Part shown: positions 1 through 8,355 of the stretch, piece after piece | Layout: each line of letters begins with the position of its first letter | Numbering within the stretch: the first letter of the stretch is position 1 | From: Desulfosediminicola ganghwensis | GTDB taxonomy: Bacteria; Desulfobacterota; Desulfobulbia; Desulfobulbales; Desulfocapsaceae | Reading direction: 5' to 3' | Length of the DNA stretch: 64,000 nt | Assembly: GCF_005116675.2 (NCBI RefSeq) | Contig: NZ_CP050699.1 | Coordinates: forward strand, 1,139,001 to 1,203,000 | The notes under the pieces: model-generated | What the model was told of the DNA's origin: nothing | Databases searched by the model: none | Seen by the model: the letters and a program-made list of their open reading frames with translations, nothing else | Position numbers and translations under genes: made by a program

Positions 1-23
1 GTTGGCAGGGAGCGAGAGTAATA

Positions 24-1517
24 ATGGCGCAGTCAGCTTTGCCGCATATACGCCTTGAGAACATCTCCAAATCTTTCGGAGATGTCCAGGCAAACAAAGA
101 TGTGAATCTTGAGATCGTTCCGGGCAAAGTATTGGCCCTGCTCGGTGAGAACGGGGCAGGCAAATCTACCCTGATGTCCATTCTGGCCGGTCAGCTGCAA
201 CCCACCTCAGGTACCATTTATCTGGACGATGAAGCAGTGGCTTTTTCCTCGACAGAAAAGGCCATTGAGGCGGGCATCGGTATGGTCTATCAGCACTTTA
301 AGCTGGTGGAGGCCATGACGGTTGCGGAAAATATTTTCCTGGGACAGCGTTCAGGGTTCTGGATGCGCTCCCGCACCATGCGTAAGGAAGTGCAGAAGCT
401 GGCTGATCTGTACGGCATGAAGATTGACCCTGCGGCTCTGGTATGTGATCTCTCAATGGGGGAAAAGCAGCAGGTGGAGATATTGAAACTGCTGCACAGG
501 AAATCGAATATCCTCATCTTTGACGAGCCCACTGCGGTGCTTACACCTTCGGAAGCTGAGACTCTTTTTACAACCATGCGGGTTATGGTGCAGGAGGGCA
601 AAGCCATTGTCTTTATCAGCCATAAGTTGGAAGAGGTTATGGCTGTTGCCGATTATATCGCCATATTGCGGAGGGGAGAAATAGTCGACCGTGTAGCGAC
701 CCTGGATGTCTCTTCGACTGTGGAACTGGCCGAGAGAATGGTTGGTCGTGAGGTTCTGCTTGAGGTGAATCGTGAGCCAATGGCACCCCGGCAGATCGTA
801 CTCAAGGTTGAAAACCTTGCAGAGGACCGCCTGAAGTCGGTGAGTCTCGAGCTTCGTAAGGGCGAAATTCTCGGTATCGTGGGCGTCGCCGGGAACGGTC
901 AGAAACCGCTGGTTGAGGCAATCTGTGGTCTGCGCAGGCCGAAACAGGGCTCTGTGCGGATTCTTGGTAAAGATTGGGCTGAATTTTTCAGCTCAAGAAG
1001 CTGGGATCATGCGCTCAGCTATATTCCTGAAGATCGTCAGGGGTTGGCGACCTGCCAGGGGCTTGATCTGCTCGACAATTTTTTGCTCACCACACGTGGC
1101 GGCTTTGTAAAAGGTCCATGGCTGCAAAAGGAGAAAGCGCGAGAGAAGGCTGAGCACCTGATGAAGGAATTTGATATTCGCCCTCCGAATCTGGAATCTC
1201 TTGCCTGGCAGCTTTCCGGTGGCAATCTGCAGAAGATGGTTCTGGCCCGTGAATTTTACCGCAAACCGCGACTGATTGTTGCCGAACAACCGACCCAGGG
1301 GCTAGATATTGCTGCCGCAGAAGATGTCTGGAATCTCCTGCTGAAGGCCCGTGAACAGGCAGGTATTATGCTGGTGACGGGAGATCTGCCCGAGGCCCTG
1401 GCCCTTTCGGATCGTATTGCCGTGATGTACAACGGCGCAATTGTTGACTGCTTTTCTCGTGAAGATGAAGAGAAGGTAGCAGTAATTCCTCAAATGATGG
1501 CTGGCCTGAGTATATGA
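24..1517 (+). CDS. ABC transporter ATP-binding protein, nucleoside/simple-sugar import type (two ABC domains)
   Basis: Cytoplasmic ATPase of a sugar/nucleoside-type importer (YufO/RbsA architecture): two ABC cassettes in one 497-residue chain, the usual family length. Domain 1 has an intact Walker A (GENGAGKST, about residues 41-49), a signature LSMGEKQQ and Walker B IFDEPTAVL near 165. Domain 2 has a degenerate P-loop (GVAGNGQKPL, no GKS/T) but a good LSGGNLQK signature; this asymmetry is typical of the family. The ATG follows a weak GGGAGCGAGA ribosome site. The two permease genes expected next to it are not downstream, where only a decayed CBS gene lies; they and the BMP-type lipoprotein may be upstream of the window. 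The substrate is not decided by sequence; nucleoside/purine uptake is the best family-based guess. Confidence 0.9.
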   Translation: MAQSALPHIRLENISKSFGDVQANKDVNLEIVPGKVLALLGENGAGKSTLMSILAGQLQPTSGTIYLDDEAVAFSSTEKAIEAGIGMVYQHFKLVEAMTVAENIFLGQRSGFWMRSRTMRKEVQKLADLYGMKIDPAALVCDLSMGEKQQVEILKLLHRKSNILIFDEPTAVLTPSEAETLFTTMRVMVQEGKAIVFISHKLEEVMAVADYIAILRRGEIVDRVATLDVSSTVELAERMVGREVLLEVNREPMAPRQIVLKVENLAEDRLKSVSLELRKGEILGIVGVAGNGQKPLVEAICGLRRPKQGSVRILGKDWAEFFSSRSWDHALSYIPEDRQGLATCQGLDLLDNFLLTTRGGFVKGPWLQKEKAREKAEHLMKEFDIRPPNLESLAWQLSGGNLQKMVLAREFYRKPRLIVAEQPTQGLDIAAAEDVWNLLLKAREQAGIMLVTGDLPEALALSDRIAVMYNGAIVDCFSREDEEKVAVIPQMMAGLSI

Positions 1518-1534
1518 AAGTATAGCCCGGATTT

Positions 1535-1589
1535 CTTATGGACACTGTGGCAATGGATTTCGATTTTACCATTCCGCCATGTTCATAAG
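1535..1589 (+). terminator. long stem-loop after the ABC ATPase
   Basis: Two stacked inverted repeats: CTTATGGACA pairs with TGTTCATAAG (one G-U), and inside it TGGCAATGG pairs with CCATTCCGCCA with a bulge. It lies 18 nt after the stop codon. No U-run follows, so it may stabilise or process the 3' end rather than be a simple intrinsic terminator. Confidence 0.4.
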
Positions 1590-1776
1590 AAAGAAGAGCC
1601 CGCTCATTTATTTCCAACCGCCTGCCCCAGGCTTGTTAACTAGATCATTCCCTGACAAGATTAAAGAATCGAGACTATATCCCGGCTTGATCTAAGAGAT
1701 ACGGGCTAGCCACAGTTTGGCTGAAAATCTGGTTTTAATCATATGTCACCATCAGATTGTGCTGCCGGGGGAGCAT

Positions 1777-2369
1777 ATGTTTTACGTCTATGATGTTGAT
1801 GGGTTGCGTAATGAGGGGTCAACGGAGTCCCTGATGAGGAAGAAAAAATTCAGGGCCAGGGTAAGCCTCGTCAGGCTCAGCATGTCCGGTCTGAAAAGTA
1901 CGGAGACTCTTTGCCAAACGAAATCCCTGGGGTCAGCCATGAGGTTGCCAGTTACCAGAAACTTGCTCAACCCGAAAATGTGTTGGAACCGGTTCTCCGC
2001 ATCAGTCAGATCATGACCCGTCCGGTTTTCACTATAGATGCAGGCTTTCCTGTCGATAGCGCATGGCAAAAACTCGCGGAATACTCTGTTTGGCAGCTGG
2101 TGGTGACCTCGCCGCTCAATGAGGTTCAGGGTGTTCGTTTCTGAAAGGGGATGTCTTGAGAACGCTCGATATCCGTATAACCAGGACAAGTCACGCAGAT
2201 CAGGGGGTGTAGCATCATATTATACAGCAGGGTGGCCCGTGTCCTTGCCCTGCATCATATAGACTCCATGCCTGTTACCTGTAAAGCAGGATATCTTGTC
2301 GGAATTGTGACCAGAGGTGATATTCTCAGAAGTTCTGCCGAAAACCCACGTCTCGATCTCTGGGGTTAA
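1777..2369 (+). pseudogene. decayed CBS-domain protein
   Basis: Pieces of one protein are spread over three frames. The N-terminus reads MFYVYDVDGLRNEGSTESL from 1777. It shifts near 1911-1940 to a frame that gives RISQIMTRPVFTIDAGFPV and a first CBS motif ending at a stop at 2144. After another shift near 2240, GYLVGIVTRGDILRSSAEN and a natural stop at 2369 give the second CBS half. Tandem CBS pairs bind adenosyl ligands. The N-terminal segment followed by two CBS motifs fits a small family of stand-alone CBS proteins. At least two frame disruptions separate the pieces. A sequencing error at both is possible but less likely. Confidence 0.6.
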
Positions 2370-2547
2370 TGCTCTAATCCGGTACGTTGCTTATTAATCC
2401 GCACCGCTGACTCATCCCTCCTCACGATTTGATTCATGCAGCCGAGCTCTAGGGGTAATCAGATTATTTTATTGCAAATTTTTTATGAGCATCACCAGGG
2501 GCTTAAAACAGCTATGCCAGACTCCGGGTTTGTGCCGTAACGTATCG

Positions 2548-2584
2548 ACATAACAAATAGAAACCAGGTTTCTATTTGTTATGT
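2548..2584. repeat. perfect 18-bp palindrome with 1-nt centre, copy 1
   Basis: The left arm ACATAACAAATAGAAACC at 2548-2565 is exactly complementary to 2567-2584 around a single A. The central 13 nt GAAACCAGGTTTC is identical to the centre of the palindrome at 2977-3017, while the outer arms differ. It could be a double operator, a cruciform, or (as RNA) a hairpin; no U-run follows. Confidence 0.7.
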
Positions 2585-2976
2585 ATTTGTATTAATGTGA
2601 TTTATTATCATTATCACCAAGGAAAAAAACCAGAATAGTTGATTTTATCCTTGAGTTACTGTGAAGTGTTTGATAAATAAAATTGATAGATGACAAAAGT
2701 TGTTTAACGGGCTATTGTCATCGACCGATCTTAAATGCCTGGGCAGTGCATAGAGATCGGGTACCGGCAAGATAACAGCAAGGTAGTAAAAAGTAGCTGT
2801 ATAATAAGATGATTGCCGGAATACAGGGGCCGGGTTTTATAACTCGAACGGTTCAAGTTCTCTTTTCATTTAGTACCATAATGTGCTTTATCGGGCGTGA
2901 TATTCTTCGAAAATCTGCTGTTATGAGTTTTCAGTAGGACTGAAAATACGGTTAGAGGGATGATCGACAATCACAA

Positions 2977-3017
2977 ATCGATTCTTATTAGAAACCAGGT
3001 TTCAAATAAGAATCGAT
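2977..3017. repeat. 20-bp palindrome with 1-nt centre, copy 2
   Basis: Arms 2977-2996 and 2998-3017 pair with a single mismatch around an A at 2997. It shares the GAAACCAGGTTTC core with the palindrome at 2548-2584 but has different flanks, each still self-complementary. It lies about 330 nt upstream of the OFA carrier gene. Confidence 0.7.
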
Positions 3018-3342
3018 AAGCCCGGTCAGTATGGTAATCATAGACGTTTCGTATTGTTGCAAGATGTACTACTGACACAAGGTTTGGCTTGTCTGAATAG
3101 GGTGTTCATCGCTTACATGGGCGAAAAGGGGCCGGTTGATACCGCTGTTCAGATATAAATCAATTAAATGTGCGGCCAAGATAGGGTCGCCAGAAAATTC
3201 GGAGGTGAAAACGTTCAGGTAGCAAACGGATGTATCGAATGGAGAAGGTCGACGAAGCTCCTGGTGAATCATTTTTAATCACTATCCTGGTCGGCTAAGA
3301 ATGGTGGCTACTCAACCATAAAATACAATCAAGGAGAGGCAA

Positions 3343-4677
3343 ATGATGCAACAGGATCAAAAAGTACCAATCCAAGCGTGGATCACGACATTTGCCGGAA
3401 CATCGATCAATCTATGTCTCGGTATCCTCTACGCATGGAGTATTTGGAAATCTGCATTGGTGAATGTGGATCTGGCAGGCCAGCAGTTCCCGGCCGACAG
3501 CATGAACGCGGGGTGGACATATCTTACGAATGCCCAGGCGGCTACCCCCTTCACCATGTGTGTAATCATTTTTGCTATTTTCATGATTCCCGGCGGCAAA
3601 ATCCAAGATAGGATCAGCCCTAAATTTGGTGCCACACTGGGTGGCCTTTTGCTGGCTGTCGGCTGTATCATCGCCGGACTGATGAAGTCTTATACCGGTC
3701 TTCTTATTGGTTTTGGACTCTTCGGCGGAATGGGCATGGGTATCGGTTACGCAGCACCGACCCCGGCTGCCCTGAAATGGTTTGGCCCGAAAAAACGTGG
3801 CCTTATCGCAGGACTTGTTGTCGGTGGTTACGGTGGAGCCGCTCTCTATATCGGCTACCTTGGCCAGTACCTCATCGATAAATATGGTGTTACCGGCAGT
3901 TTCATAGGTTTGGGAACCTTCTTTGCGGTAGTCGTCATCATCGCCGGTCAGCTTCTGAAAACTCCTGAGGAAGGCTACGTGCCTCCGGGAGTCGACACAA
4001 CAGCGCTCAAGGATCAGACCGCTGCCCAGAGAAATGCCCTGGCAAACTGGACTACCGGTGAAATGGCCAAAACATGGCAGTGTTATGCACTGATTTTCAT
4101 GTTCATCCTTACCACTCAATCCGGTCTTCTTATCATCAGTAGTGCCAAAGGTATACTTTCCTCAACTGCCAAGGACATCCCATTCTTTCTGGCGAATGCC
4201 TGGCTTCTCGTTTCATTCGGCGGCTTTGTTAATGCATCAGGGCGTGTCGGTACCGGTTACTATTCCGATAAGATCGGCAGGACCAATGCCTATGCTCTGA
4301 ACTGCTCGATTTCGGCACTCTGCCTTTTCTCGCTGCCGATGGTTATCGCCAGTAAAAATGTGGCGCTGCTCTTTTTGGTAGTCGGTATTGCTTACTGGCA
4401 GTATGGCGGCGGTCTGGCGTTGATGCCATCGTTTACCGCAGACTTTTTTGGCCCGAAAAACCTTGGCGCAAACTACGGAATCGTTTTCCTGGGCTGGGGT
4501 TGTGGTGTTTTTGTTGCTCGCCTTGGTGGCTGGATTCAGGATGTTACCGGTAGTCTGAACTACGCCTTCTATCTCTCCGGGGCCTTGCTGGTACTTGGTG
4601 TGATTCTGGCAGTCTCCGTAAGAAAGCCTGACTACGCGAAATTCAAGGGTGAGGATGTGGAGCGGGTGCAGGTCTAG
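3343..4677 (+). CDS. OFA-family MFS transporter (monocarboxylate/oxalate-formate type)
   Basis: Inner-membrane carrier of 444 residues with about twelve hydrophobic segments. The first helix carries the family pattern of a short N-tail, WITTFAGTSINLCLGILYAWS, and the GMGIGYAAPTPAALKWF stretch near residues 127-146 is typical of oxalate:formate antiporter (OFA) family members. MFS loop motifs are seen as KIQDRISPKFG after TM2 and GYYSDKIGRTNAY in the second half. Start: AAGGAG lies 8 nt upstream of ATG ATG; either ATG is possible. The acetyl-CoA synthetase gene begins 111 nt downstream on the same strand. This suggests, but does not prove, that the carrier imports acetate or another short monocarboxylate that Acs activates. 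The exact substrate cannot be read from the sequence. Confidence 0.85.
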   Translation: MMQQDQKVPIQAWITTFAGTSINLCLGILYAWSIWKSALVNVDLAGQQFPADSMNAGWTYLTNAQAATPFTMCVIIFAIFMIPGGKIQDRISPKFGATLGGLLLAVGCIIAGLMKSYTGLLIGFGLFGGMGMGIGYAAPTPAALKWFGPKKRGLIAGLVVGGYGGAALYIGYLGQYLIDKYGVTGSFIGLGTFFAVVVIIAGQLLKTPEEGYVPPGVDTTALKDQTAAQRNALANWTTGEMAKTWQCYALIFMFILTTQSGLLIISSAKGILSSTAKDIPFFLANAWLLVSFGGFVNASGRVGTGYYSDKIGRTNAYALNCSISALCLFSLPMVIASKNVALLFLVVGIAYWQYGGGLALMPSFTADFFGPKNLGANYGIVFLGWGCGVFVARLGGWIQDVTGSLNYAFYLSGALLVLGVILAVSVRKPDYAKFKGEDVERVQV

Positions 4678-4788
4678 TACAGACACACTTTGAGCAAAAA
4701 GCTGAATTAAAGATTTAGGAAATCGTAGGGGACGGGAGAAAACCGTCCTGGGCATTAACTTTTCAATATTCACTAAAGGAGTGATTGA

Positions 4789-6825
4789 ATGAGCGAGGAA
4801 AAACAAATTGTTGAAACTTCTGAGGCGCAAATCGCTGTTCACTGGAAAGAGGAAGAGTATATCAATCCATCAGAGGAATTTATCGCCCAGGCTAATCTGA
4901 CCGATAAATCTATTTTCGAGCGTTTTTCACTCGATAACTTTCCTGACTATTACACCGAGTTTGCAGACATGCTGACCTGGTACAAAAAATGGGATGAGGT
5001 TCTCGACACCAGCGATGCTCCAAGCTTTAAATGGTTTAAAGGCGGCAAACTGAATGCAAGTTACAACTGTATCGATCGCCATCTCGCCAAAAACAAGAAC
5101 AAGACCGCAATTCACTTCGTCGCAGAGCCGGAAGATGAGCGTGTAAGTCACATCACCTATCAGGAGCTCTACACCCGCGTCAACGAATTCGCAGCACTAT
5201 TGCGCGATACAGCTAAACTGAAGCGCGGTGATCGTGTAACCATTCATATGCCTATGTCGGCAGAGCTGCCGATCACCATGCTGGCCTGTGCCCGCCTTGG
5301 CGTTATTCACTCGGTGGTGTTTGGTGGTTTCTCCGCCAGCGCCTGTGCCGATCGTGTTATCGATTCCAACAGCCGGGTACTTATCACCATGGATGCCTAT
5401 TACCGCGCTGGTAATCTGCTGGATCATAAAGCGGTGGATGATGAGGCATGCAAGCTGGCTGCAGACGGCGGTCAGAAAGTTGATACTCTGTTGGTATGGC
5501 AGCGCTATCCTGGCAAGATGTCGAGCGAAACTCCTATTGTTGAGGGCCGTGACATAATCGTCAATCAGGAGCTGAAAAAGTATTACGGCGCTATCGTCGA
5601 GCCGGAAGAAATGCTCTCTGAGGAGCCCCTGTTCCTGATGTACACCTCCGGAACCACCGGCAAGCCCAAAGGCTGTCAGCATGGTACCGGCGGCTACTTG
5701 AGTTATGTAACCGCAATGTCCAAGTACATCCAGGATATTCATCCTGAAGATGTTTACTGGTGTATGGCGGATATTGGCTGGATCACTGGACATTCCTTCA
5801 TCGTTTACGGGCCGCTGGCACTCTGTGCTTCTTCCGTAATTTATGAGGGTGTACCGACCTATCCGGACGCTGGTCGTTCATGGCGTATCGCCCAGGAGCT
5901 GGATGTCAATATCTTCCACACTGCTCCGACGGCAATCCGCGCTCTGAGAAAAGTCGGGCCGGATGAGCCAGCCAAGTACAATTATAAGTTCAAGCATATG
6001 ACCACCGTTGGTGAGCCCATCGAGCCTGAGGTATGGCGCTGGTATTACAACGTTGTCGGTCGTGGTGAGGCAGCAATTGTCGATACCTACTGGCAGACAG
6101 AGACCGGTGGTTTCCTCTGCTCAACAGTTCCGGGAATGCAGCCGATGAAGGCTGGTAGCGCCGGTCCTGGTGTTCCGGGTATTCACCCAATCGTCTTTGA
6201 CGAGTCTGGTGATGTACTTGAGCCTGGCTGCGGTAAGGCTGGTAACATCTGCATCCAGAACCCATGGCCGGGCATGATGCAGACCGTCTGGGGCGATCGT
6301 GAGCGCTTTATCGAGAGCTACTTCGGCATGTACAACAAAGACCGCAACTCCAAGGATTGGCGCGACTGGCCATATATGACCGGTGATGCCGCGGTGCTGG
6401 CGGGTGACGGTTATGTACGTGTTCTCGGCAGGATCGATGACGTTATCAACGTCTCCGGTCACCGTCTTGGTACCAAGGAGATCGAGTCTGCAGCACTGAC
6501 CGTGCCTGAGGTTGCCGAGGCTGCGGTTGTACCTGTGGCCCATGAGATCAAAGGCAAGGAGCCGGAGCTGTATGTATCTCTCAAACCAGGTTATGATGCA
6601 ACTCCGGAACTGCAGCAGAAGGTCGCAGATGCCATCACCTTCCAGATTGGTAAGATTGCCAAATGTAAGAACGTCTGGATCGTACCCGATATGCCGAAGA
6701 CACGTTCCGGTAAGCTGATGCGACGTGTCCTTGGCGCCATCTCCAATAAAGGCGATGTCGGCAACGTCATGACACTGGCCAACCCGGAGATCGTGGAAGA
6801 GATCCGCAAGATGGTTCAGGGCTGA
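4789..6825 (+). CDS. acsA: acetyl-CoA synthetase (AMP-forming)
   Basis: Converts acetate, ATP and CoA to acetyl-CoA, AMP and PPi in the cytoplasm. At 678 residues it is close to the usual 650-670. Features in order: the ACS N-terminal domain; P-loop YTSGTTGKPKG at residues 285-295; WQTETGG in the acetate/adenylate pocket; YMTGDAA and GRIDDVINVSGHR at the hinge; and the catalytic lysine in PKTRSGKLMRR (K642), the residue that is acetylated in many Acs enzymes. Start chosen at the ATG 8 nt after AAGGAG. It is probably co-transcribed with the OFA carrier upstream. Regulation by lysine acetylation is plausible (family knowledge), and a GNAT domain occurs elsewhere in this window (34050-35930), but a link between the two is speculative. 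Confidence 0.95.
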   Translation: MSEEKQIVETSEAQIAVHWKEEEYINPSEEFIAQANLTDKSIFERFSLDNFPDYYTEFADMLTWYKKWDEVLDTSDAPSFKWFKGGKLNASYNCIDRHLAKNKNKTAIHFVAEPEDERVSHITYQELYTRVNEFAALLRDTAKLKRGDRVTIHMPMSAELPITMLACARLGVIHSVVFGGFSASACADRVIDSNSRVLITMDAYYRAGNLLDHKAVDDEACKLAADGGQKVDTLLVWQRYPGKMSSETPIVEGRDIIVNQELKKYYGAIVEPEEMLSEEPLFLMYTSGTTGKPKGCQHGTGGYLSYVTAMSKYIQDIHPEDVYWCMADIGWITGHSFIVYGPLALCASSVIYEGVPTYPDAGRSWRIAQELDVNIFHTAPTAIRALRKVGPDEPAKYNYKFKHMTTVGEPIEPEVWRWYYNVVGRGEAAIVDTYWQTETGGFLCSTVPGMQPMKAGSAGPGVPGIHPIVFDESGDVLEPGCGKAGNICIQNPWPGMMQTVWGDRERFIESYFGMYNKDRNSKDWRDWPYMTGDAAVLAGDGYVRVLGRIDDVINVSGHRLGTKEIESAALTVPEVAEAAVVPVAHEIKGKEPELYVSLKPGYDATPELQQKVADAITFQIGKIAKCKNVWIVPDMPKTRSGKLMRRVLGAISNKGDVGNVMTLANPEIVEEIRKMVQG

Positions 6826-6895
6826 TTGAACCGGTAATTGTAACTAAACCTAGGAAGCACGGTTCCTGCTCGGACTGTGCTTCTGTAAAAAAACA

Positions 6896-6916
6896 TTGGA
6901 CGTTGGATGTTGGACG
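6896..6916 (+). repeat. three tandem TTGGA(C/T)G heptamers
   Basis: TTGGACG, TTGGATG and TTGGACG in tandem, followed by a degenerate TGGA. The same three-unit array occurs at 17591-17611, again just after the end of a gene, so this is a dispersed short tandem repeat. Function unknown. Confidence 0.65.
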
Positions 6917-7003
6917 TGGAAGTAAATGGGTCGGCTTCGGTATGTGGTGCGGTCACGTTAGCCGAGGTGGCTCAATACAAGTCTTACATTCAAAAACAAT
7001 AGC

Positions 7004-7068
7004 CAGAGGTGAAATTGCATTGTTCATAGTCGAGGCCTCCAAGGTGAAGCCGCAGTAATTTTGCCGCG
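7004..7068 (+). repeat. intergenic repeat element, partial copy
   Basis: Shares CAGAGGTGAA, then TTCATAGTCGAGGC and GTGAAGCCGCAGT-like segments, with the longer copy at 7108-7209. The 3' inverted arm is missing, so this copy looks truncated. Confidence 0.45.
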
Positions 7069-7107
7069 ATGCCTGGATAATCGATTATAACCTCGAGTAA
7101 AAAAGAA

Positions 7108-7209
7108 CAGAGGTGAATCTGAAAAGGTCATAGTCGAGGCGTAGAGAGTGAAGGCGTAGTTGTTCTACGTCGAACTCTCTACAACGAAGAGAATGACCTT
7201 TTCAGAACA
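7108..7209 (+). repeat. intergenic repeat element, full copy with nested inverted repeats
   Basis: The outer arms TCTGAAAAGGTCAT (7118-7131) and ATGACCTTTTCAGA (7193-7206) are perfectly complementary. Inside them GTAGAGAGT pairs with ACTCTCTAC, and CGTAG with CTACG around TTGTT. The whole can fold into one long rod. It looks like a mobile miniature or REP-like intergenic element; no protein or target-site duplication was identified. Confidence 0.55.
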
Positions 7210-7254
7210 CCAAATTGCAGGCACGGGCATGTGAGCAGACAGCGCCTGTGTGGG

Positions 7255-7293
7255 TGAGGGAGGCCGGTTTTACTGGCTTCCCTCATTTTTTTT
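7255..7293 (+). terminator. rho-independent terminator
   Basis: TGAGGGAGGCC pairs with GGCTTCCCTCA (one G-U) around GGTTTTACT, followed by eight T's at 7286-7293. It lies about 430 nt after acsA and probably ends transcripts that run through the repeat region. Confidence 0.85.
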
Positions 7294-7589
7294 GGCGAAA
7301 AGCAACATCACGCAACTAGCTTATCTGAATCCTATTTACGAAATAAGTGGAATGGCTGCATCGTTGATTTGGATGGGAATTTGTGTTTAATCCTTTATCG
7401 CAACGGCCAGAGGTGTTGAAAATACAATGCCTTTGCGCGGTGGTTGAATCATGTGTAAATTTCTTTATCGTTTAATCAGATAGTAAGTCAGTGCCTTACC
7501 AGAGTTTGCAAAAAGACGATTACGTGCGATAGGCTATTTAGGAGGATTTCCCTGAAATAGCTTTAATCACAATCGATCTGGAGGCTTTG

Positions 7590-8153
7590 GTGAAAGAACG
7601 TCTGCTTATCGTTTTAACCGTATTGGTGATTTTCTCTTCTATTTTCGGTGAAGGAATTGCAAGTGAGGGGAAAGGTGATTCTACTATCGTTTCAGAGATA
7701 CGGTTTGGTCTGCTGAGTCATGATGTAGGTGTCTTTGCCCAAAGTTTTGAGAATGGAGTAGACATAAATTTTGATATCTTCTTCAAATCGCCAGACAAGT
7801 CATTCTTCCGTAAATTCAGTTCTCCCAGACCAATGATGGGGACTTGTATCCACTCAGATGGGCAGACCAGCCAGGTTTATGGGGGCCTTGCCTGGGACTT
7901 CAGGACAACGGATAATATTCTGCTTACTTTTGGGCTTGGTGGCGCAGTTCATTCTGGTGAATTGGATAGCGACGATCCGGGTGAACAACGTCTGGGCTCA
8001 AGAGTCCTGTTCAGGCTGGCAATGAATGTTGGCTATTATTTCAGCGAAAGATGGAATGCTTCATTTTACTGGAACCATATTTCCAATGCGAGTCTGGCTA
8101 CCCCGAATTACGGCTTGGATAGTATGGGGCTGCAGATTGGTTATGTCTTCTGA
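7590..8153 (+). CDS. PagL-like lipid A 3-O-deacylase (outer membrane)
   Basis: Outer-membrane beta-barrel that removes the 3-O acyl chain from lipid A. The N-terminal signal peptide ends near GIAS. Alternating beta strands fill the rest, and the chain ends in a C-terminal aromatic (YVF), as outer-membrane proteins do. The C-terminal block NHISNASLATPNYGLDSMGL matches the PagL active-site region: H163 and S165 are in place, and the residue twelve after the serine, Glu in the Pseudomonas enzyme, is Asp here (D177). At 187 residues the length is normal. Start: GGAGG ends 5 nt before GTG at 7590; a TTG three bases earlier is less well spaced. Single gene. Lipid A modification is a surface adaptation; the Asp substitution leaves activity likely but unproven. 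Confidence 0.75.
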   Translation: MKERLLIVLTVLVIFSSIFGEGIASEGKGDSTIVSEIRFGLLSHDVGVFAQSFENGVDINFDIFFKSPDKSFFRKFSSPRPMMGTCIHSDGQTSQVYGGLAWDFRTTDNILLTFGLGGAVHSGELDSDDPGEQRLGSRVLFRLAMNVGYYFSERWNASFYWNHISNASLATPNYGLDSMGLQIGYVF

Positions 8154-8254
8154 TTACATCGCTTATTACCCTGGCAAATATTTGAAGTAGCCTGTGCGGG
8201 CAGCATATCAGTTTGTGTTTGCAATCACATAGCTCTTCAGTTGACATGTATAAC

Positions 8255-8297
8255 AAAAAAAAGCCCGGACCCCATCATAAGATGGCGTCCGGGCTTT
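8255..8297 (-). terminator. rho-independent terminator of the glcD-glcF operon
   Basis: On the minus strand AAAGCCCGGAC and its complement form an 11-bp stem (8260-8270 with 8287-8297) followed by a run of T's (8255-8262 read as A's on plus). It is positioned 59 nt after the glcF stop. Confidence 0.9.
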
Positions 8298-8355
8298 GGG
8301 TACAGCAGAGGTTGTACAGGCCTCAGGTTGTTACACCATGAACTATCTTTCAGGC

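Larger units (their letters stand above)
2370..3342. other. long intergenic region upstream of the OFA carrier
   Basis: A stretch of 973 nt, AT-rich in its middle, with no credible gene. A 67-codon minus-strand frame at 3069-3272 has no ribosome site and no family resemblance. It holds the two palindromes listed separately and presumably the promoter for the gene at 3343. Confidence 0.6.
6826..7589. other. repeat-rich intergenic region between acsA and the PagL-like gene
   Basis: A stretch of 764 nt without a gene. It holds a TTGGACG heptamer cluster, two copies of a structured repeat (7004-7068 and 7108-7209) and a strong terminator at 7255-7293. A short GAAGCAC/GTGCTTC stem at 6854-6883 is followed by A's, not T's, on this strand. 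Confidence 0.6.

Noticed and set aside
3069-3272. 67-codon minus-strand frame upstream of the OFA carrier
   Set aside because: No ribosome site and no recognisable protein features.
6854-6883. GAAGCAC/GTGCTTC stem after acsA taken as a terminator
   Set aside because: Followed by A's rather than T's on the plus strand; on the minus strand there is no gene to end.
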